From an uncultured Clostridia bacterium (GTDB lineage Bacteria > Bacillota > Clostridia > Christensenellales > UBA1242), in contig CALBKX010000039.1 in NCBI GenBank assembly GCA_937895935.1, positions 1 to 46,695 on the forward strand: 46,695 nt of DNA. The letters run 5' to 3'. Positions 42,503 to 46,695 of the stretch are shown here, in pieces. The translations under genes were made by a program, and so were the position numbers. The notes beneath the pieces were generated by a model. The model was not told the DNA's origin. It ran no database searches and saw nothing but the letters and a program-made list of their open reading frames with translations. Position 1 is the first letter of the stretch; the number at the start of each line of letters is the position of its first letter.

Positions 42503-43420
42503 ATGTTAAAAGATATTTTAACTAATTCGATTTATTTGGCTTTAACATCAAAAACTTCAGAAACAGAAATAAATGAAATAAGATTTAGAAAAGATAAACC
42601 AATTTCTGTATTATGTAACACTCGTACTTATTTTTTAAGTGAGAATGGAATATGTTCAAATGCAAATCAAGCAATTTATGCGAGTGAGGAAATGATAAAT
42701 GATATTGTTTTTAAAGCTTGTAATCATTCAATTTATTCTGTCAACGAACAATTAAAACAAGGTTTTTTAATGGTCGATGGAGGTATAAGAATTGGAATTT
42801 GCGGAGAAGTTGTGCTTGATCAATGTATAAAAACAATAAAAAACTTTACATCATTATGTATTAGACTTCCTCACATTATAAAAAACGCTTCTTTACCAAT
42901 TTTTAATGAAATTTTAAACAATGGGGACATAAATAACACATTAATAATTTCTCCTCCCGGAGCAGGGAAAACAACAATGATTAGAGATTTAATATTTCAA
43001 TTTTCTAATCACAATTACTCTTACAATGTATTTATTGCAGATGAAAGAGGTGAAATTACTTGTGGTAATGCGAGTAATTTTATTGGAAGTAATTTTTATG
43101 ATGCAATATGTTTTCTTAATAAAAAAGACTCATTTCTTTTAGGAATAAGGAGTATGTCACCTGATATCATTGTGACTGACGAGTTAGGCTCTATAGATGA
43201 TTTTAAAGCGTTAGAATATGCTGTAACCTGTGGCATAAAAATAATTGCCACTATGCACGCAAATAATATTGAAGATTTAAAAAGGAAAACTGAGTTTAAA
43301 AACCTATTAGAACAAAGATGGTTCAAAAGAATTATTGTTCTTTCTAAAGAAAATGGCGTGGGGACTATAGAGGGTGTTTATAAAGAAAATTTAAGTAAAA
43401 TTTATGGAGCAATCATATGA
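42503..43420 (+). CDS. spoIIIAA: Stage III sporulation protein AA (ATPase)
   Basis: 305 aa, ATG with gggaga. A secretion-type ATPase of the SpoIIIA-SpoIIQ channel between mother cell and forespore. Walker A is SPPGAGKTTMIRDL (about 151-164); Walker B-like is DIIVTDELGS. The N-terminal part has INEIRFRKDKPI and the conserved GIRIGICGEVV. Upstream, cagtatttt and caaatataa could be a weak sigma-E-type promoter (inference). It overlaps spoIIIAB by 4 bases. Confidence 0.95.
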   Translation: MLKDILTNSIYLALTSKTSETEINEIRFRKDKPISVLCNTRTYFLSENGICSNANQAIYASEEMINDIVFKACNHSIYSVNEQLKQGFLMVDGGIRIGICGEVVLDQCIKTIKNFTSLCIRLPHIIKNASLPIFNEILNNGDINNTLIISPPGAGKTTMIRDLIFQFSNHNYSYNVFIADERGEITCGNASNFIGSNFYDAICFLNKKDSFLLGIRSMSPDIIVTDELGSIDDFKALEYAVTCGIKIIATMHANNIEDLKRKTEFKNLLEQRWFKRIIVLSKENGVGTIEGVYKENLSKIYGAII

Positions 43421-43914
43421 AATTAGTTTTAATTATTTTACTTGTAGTATTGTGTGGAGCCATTGGCTTTGGAATAAGTAATGTCTACAAACAAAGAAAA
43501 AATTTTTACGAGTCGTATTTGTCTTTTTTGGAAATTTTAAAAACGGAAATCGGTTTTTCTGCAAGTAAACTTGATGAAATAATTAATAAATCTATATTTA
43601 ATTTACATAACAAGGATTTTAATTGTTTATTAAAAAATTATATAAATATTTTAAGTAGCGAAGTAAGTTTAACAAAGGAAATATTATTTAAAAATATCAA
43701 ATTTCTCAACGAAAATGAAAAAGAAGATATACTTTTGTTTTTTAAAAATTTAGGGAAAACAGACATCTTTAATCAGGTTGATATTATAAAAAGTAAAACT
43801 GAAAGTGTAAAAGGGCAATGTGAAAAATTAAAAAAAGAGTGTGAAAAATTTTGCCCGCTTTATACAAAACTTGGGATTTTATCTGGATTGTTTTTGGCGT
43901 TGATTATTTTATAA
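43417..43914 (+). CDS. spoIIIAB: Stage III sporulation protein AB
   Basis: 165 aa with membrane helices at both ends (about 2-22 and 147-165) and a helical middle part. Length and plan match SpoIIIAB, which resembles GspF-type platform proteins. Start codon overlaps spoIIIAA (atga). Confidence 0.9.
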   Translation: MKLVLIILLVVLCGAIGFGISNVYKQRKNFYESYLSFLEILKTEIGFSASKLDEIINKSIFNLHNKDFNCLLKNYINILSSEVSLTKEILFKNIKFLNENEKEDILLFFKNLGKTDIFNQVDIIKSKTESVKGQCEKLKKECEKFCPLYTKLGILSGLFLALIIL

Positions 43915-43924
43915 TGGGGGCTTT

Positions 43925-44119
43925 ATGGGCGTTGATTTAATAATAAAAATAGCAGGTATTGGATTGCTTACGGCAGTTATAACACAAGTATTAAAACATT
44001 CCGGAAAAGATGATATGGCGACATTTGCAACACTTGCTGGTGTGGTTGTGGTACTGATGATGATACTAGATATAGTGGTGCAGTTGTTTGATACGGTTAA
44101 ATCTATGTTTGGTTTATAG
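43925..44119 (+). CDS. spoIIIAC: Stage III sporulation protein AC
   Basis: 64 aa, two membrane helices (IIKIAGIGLLTAVITQVLKHSGKDDMATFAT then VVVLMMILDIVVQLF). Typical SpoIIIAC length and sequence. RBS ggggg. Confidence 0.94.
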   Translation: MGVDLIIKIAGIGLLTAVITQVLKHSGKDDMATFATLAGVVVVLMMILDIVVQLFDTVKSMFGL

Positions 44120-44132
44120 TGAGGAATTATTT

Positions 44133-44522
44133 GTGACGGAGTTATTCAAAATTATTGGCATTGGTTTTTTAACACTGATTGCATACTTGATTATTAAGCC
44201 ATTAAAACCTGAACTTGCGGTTTTTATAAGCATTGTTGGATCAATTATAATTTTGATTTCTTGTGTTGATGGTTTAATGGAAATCATAAACACAATGACA
44301 TCTTTTGTTGAAAAAACAGGTTTGAATACTGGCTTATTTGCCTGCGTATTAAAGATTATTGGGGTTGGATATATAATCGAATTTTCTTCCAGCATTTGTT
44401 CAAATGCTGGCAATTCTTGTATTGCAGAAGTTATTAATCTTGCTGGGAAAATTACAATTTTGGTGATTAGTTTACCAATCATAAAAAGTTTAATTGAAAT
44501 TATTATGGAAATCTTGCCTTAA
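44133..44522 (+). CDS. spoIIIAD: Stage III sporulation protein AD
   Basis: About 129 aa. GTG at 44133 chosen because gtgagga lies just upstream; an upstream ATG at 44088 is inside spoIIIAC. Four hydrophobic helices starting FKIIGIGFLTLIAYLIIKPLKPELA, and GVGYIIEFSSSICSNAG with GKITILVISLPIIKSLIEII at the end, as in SpoIIIAD. Confidence 0.93.
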   Translation: MTELFKIIGIGFLTLIAYLIIKPLKPELAVFISIVGSIIILISCVDGLMEIINTMTSFVEKTGLNTGLFACVLKIIGVGYIIEFSSSICSNAGNSCIAEVINLAGKITILVISLPIIKSLIEIIMEILP

Positions 44523-44532
44523 GGAAAATTAA

Positions 44533-45723
44533 TTGAAAAAATTTATTTGTTTATTAATGGTTGTGTTTGCTTTAATTTCAGGTTCTATGAGAACGCATAG
44601 GACCTATGTTTATGCTGAAGTTTCTTCCCAAATTGAATTGGAAACAGAAATTGATAACAATATTGAAAACCAATTAAATAGTTTAGATACAAGCGAATTG
44701 GATCAAATACTAAAAGATGTAATTAATGATTCGAGTGAGTTAAGTGGAGATAGTTTTTCCCAAAAAATTAAAGATATAATTTCAGGTAAGTTAACAATTA
44801 ATGCAAACACATTTGGCAAATATATTTTAGATTTATTTTTGGAAGATGTTATCTCGTTCTTACCGTATATTTGTATGATTATTGCAATAGCAGTGTTATA
44901 TAGTATGGTAAGTGCATCACATAGCGGAAAAAATAAAAGTTTAAACGATATCATTCATTTTGTGTGTTATAGTGCTGTGGTTGTTATTATTATTGTTTGG
45001 GTTTCAAAGTTGCTTATGCTTACAACAAATACGTTGGGAAGTGTAAAGAAGCAAATGGAGTTGATTTTTCCTATCCTTTTAACAATTTTAACTTCTCTTG
45101 GAGGTAATGTTTCAGTTAATGTTTATCAGCCTGCAATGGCTATGCTTTCAGGTACAGTCATTTCAGTTTTCATCAATATTTTAATGCCAATTTTTACTTT
45201 TATGTTGGTTTTTACTACTATTTCTAATTTAACAACCAATATTAAATTTAATAAATTTTCCGATTTTTTCTCTTCTTGTTTTAAATGGATAATGGGTTTG
45301 GTTTTAATGATTTTTTCTGCATTTGTTTCAATACAGGGGCTTATGGCTGGAAGCATTGATTCAATTTCATTAAAAACAGCTAAGTATACTATAAAAAGTG
45401 CTGTGCCTATTATTGGTGGATTTTTATCAGATGGTGTTAGTCTTATTATGGTTTCTAGCGTACTAATAAAAAATGCTGTTGGTGTTGGGGGATTAGTCCT
45501 TCTTTTTGGAACAATTTTGTTGCCTATTATAAAAATAATTGTTTTCTCATTGTTAATGAAATTGGCTAGTTCTATATTGGAGCCTGTTGCAGATAATCGA
45601 ATTACAAGTTTTGTATCCAGCATAGCAAAATCTATTCAAATGCTTATAGCACTCATTTTGGGCGTAGCTTTTATGTATTTCTTTATGATAGGACTGGTAA
45701 TGTGTAGTACTAACATTATTTAA
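44533..45723 (+). CDS. spoIIIAE: Stage III sporulation protein AE
   Basis: 396 aa, TTG start with aaggaaa. An N-terminal signal peptide (FICLLMVVFALISGSMR), an acidic extracytoplasmic segment, then seven or eight membrane helices. Blocks such as LGGNVSVNVYQPAMAMLS, KYTIKSAVPIIGGFLSDG and VGGLVLLFGTILLPIIKI are typical. It is a core membrane part of the feeding-tube complex. Confidence 0.95.
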   Translation: MKKFICLLMVVFALISGSMRTHRTYVYAEVSSQIELETEIDNNIENQLNSLDTSELDQILKDVINDSSELSGDSFSQKIKDIISGKLTINANTFGKYILDLFLEDVISFLPYICMIIAIAVLYSMVSASHSGKNKSLNDIIHFVCYSAVVVIIIVWVSKLLMLTTNTLGSVKKQMELIFPILLTILTSLGGNVSVNVYQPAMAMLSGTVISVFINILMPIFTFMLVFTTISNLTTNIKFNKFSDFFSSCFKWIMGLVLMIFSAFVSIQGLMAGSIDSISLKTAKYTIKSAVPIIGGFLSDGVSLIMVSSVLIKNAVGVGGLVLLFGTILLPIIKIIVFSLLMKLASSILEPVADNRITSFVSSIAKSIQMLIALILGVAFMYFFMIGLVMCSTNII

Positions 45724-45760
45724 AAATTTTAGTGAGATGGAGTAAAAGGAGGGTGGTTCT

Positions 45761-46246
45761 TTGTCAGTTTCTGTATGGATAATTTCAATTGCAGGTGTTT
45801 GTTTATTATCAGTATTATTAGATTTAATGATGCCTGAAGGTAAAATGGGTGCTTGTATTAAAAATGTATTTTCATATGCTATTGTTTTAGTTGTTATAGT
45901 TCCACTGCCAAATATTTTTAAAGGTAATTTTAATTTAGACAATGTATTTAAAGAAGTGGATTTTGAAATTCAAGATACTTATATTTACAATGTTAATCAA
46001 GCAAAATTGGATAAGTGGAATGAAGATATAAATAATGGACTTAATGATAAGGGAATTTATGGTGCTGTTGTTTCAATATCTGCTAATATTTTTGATTTAA
46101 ATATGGAAATAAATGCTGTTTATGTCGATTTGTATAATGTTGTAATAAGTGATAAAAATTCGAATATCAATATAAAAACGGAGGTGATAAGTGTAGTGAT
46201 AAATATAGTAAATATTAGTAAGGATAAGGTGATATTCTATGAGTGA
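45761..46246 (+). CDS. spoIIIAF: Stage III sporulation protein AF
   Basis: 161 aa, TTG start with aggaggg. Two N-terminal membrane helices (WIISIAGVCLLSVLLDLMMPEGKM, then FSYAIVLVVIVPLPNIF) and a small alpha/beta domain related to the ring-building domain of SpoIIIAG. It overlaps spoIIIAG by 8 bases. Confidence 0.92.
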   Translation: MSVSVWIISIAGVCLLSVLLDLMMPEGKMGACIKNVFSYAIVLVVIVPLPNIFKGNFNLDNVFKEVDFEIQDTYIYNVNQAKLDKWNEDINNGLNDKGIYGAVVSISANIFDLNMEINAVYVDLYNVVISDKNSNINIKTEVISVVINIVNISKDKVIFYE

Positions 46247-46695
46247 AAAAAAAGAAAAGATATCTTTTTGGGATAAAATACCTTTCTTGCAAAAAATTAA
46301 AAATATAAAACACATTGAATTTATTCTTTTAGGTATATTTGCTATTATATTGATTTTTGTATATTCAACAACATTGAAGTCAAAAACATCAAAAACAGAC
46401 AGTGTTACAGAATTCTCTGCTGACGAGTATGCAAATTATTTAGAAGATAAACTAGCAGGAATTTTATCAAATATTTCTGGTGCAGGCACAGTGAAAGTAA
46501 TGATTACTATAGATGGTGGAATGAAATATGAATACGCCACAGAAAATCAAGAAACAACAACTTCAAATGAGGTTGGCGGTAATATTAATACGAAGATAAC
46601 AAAAAGTGAAGAAGTAGTTTTAGTAACAATTAATGGAAAATCTACACCGCTTGTTATAAAAGAAACTTATCCTGATATTTGTGGCGTTGTTGTTG
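46239..46695 (+). CDS. spoIIIAG: Stage III sporulation protein AG (partial, runs off the window)
   Basis: About 152 codons visible. ATG at 46239, overlapping the end of spoIIIAF. A cytoplasmic start (MSEKKEKISFWDKIPFLQK), one membrane helix (about 27-45, EFILLGIFAIILIFVYSTTL), then LEDKLAGILSNISGAGTVKVMITIDGG, the hallmark of SpoIIIAG, which forms a 30-mer ring. Cut off at the window end; spoIIIAH is expected next. Confidence 0.93.
   Translation, partial: MSEKKEKISFWDKIPFLQKIKNIKHIEFILLGIFAIILIFVYSTTLKSKTSKTDSVTEFSADEYANYLEDKLAGILSNISGAGTVKVMITIDGGMKYEYATENQETTTSNEVGGNINTKITKSEEVVLVTINGKSTPLVIKETYPDICGVVV

Overview
The window is AT-rich (by eye about 30% GC) and reads as a chromosome segment of an endospore-forming member of the Clostridia (Firmicutes/Bacillota). 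The evidence is the gene order (dnaG-rpoD; frr-uppS-cdsA-rseP-[polC position]-rimP-nusA-ylxR-ylxQ-infB-rbfA-nrnA-truB; efp-spoIIIAA to AG), a SigK-type pro-sigma factor, a SpoVD-like PASTA penicillin-binding protein, and a T-box in front of glyS. Many genes start with TTG or GTG. No tRNA, rRNA, CRISPR array, transposase or phage gene was seen.

Layout. 1-630 and 3241-3815 are repeat islands on either side of an 869-aa surface protein. 3816-7374 is the dnaG-rpoD-zinc ribbon protein operon. 7593-11419 holds sepF, lspA, rluD, a GNAT gene, yqeY and a metallophosphoesterase. 11434-18939 holds a giant CvpA-like fusion protein, rsmH, a single-pass protein at the ftsL position and a PASTA PBP; the usual mur genes do not follow. 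19064-20700 is glyS (minus strand) with its T-box and promoter. 20912-23964 holds a small secreted protein, nfeD, floA and a membrane-anchored protein. 24211-26599 has sigK (minus) divergent from a DAC-like protein. 26600-27130 is a third repeat island. 27180-39631 and on to truB is a long translation, envelope and RNA-processing cluster. 40316-42370 holds an AP-endonuclease-like gene, an MBL hydrolase and efp. 42503 to the end is the spoIIIA operon, cut off inside spoIIIAG.

Most genes are housekeeping. The unusual content is: (1) a PolC-derived protein at the polC locus that keeps the N-terminal, OB and proofreading exonuclease domains but has lost the PHP and polymerase parts; (2) a composite repeat of several hairpins found in the same order at three intergenic sites, with compensatory changes in the stems and embedded intrinsic terminators; (3) a CvpA-type membrane domain fused to about 1050 residues of extracytoplasmic repeats; (4) a diadenylate-cyclase-like protein with a degenerate catalytic motif, divergent from sigK; (5) an Asn/Gln/Arg/Phe-rich disordered segment in IF-2; and (6) a probable leaderless engB transcript directly next to a repeat island.

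All family assignments come from reading motifs and gene order; no database search was run.
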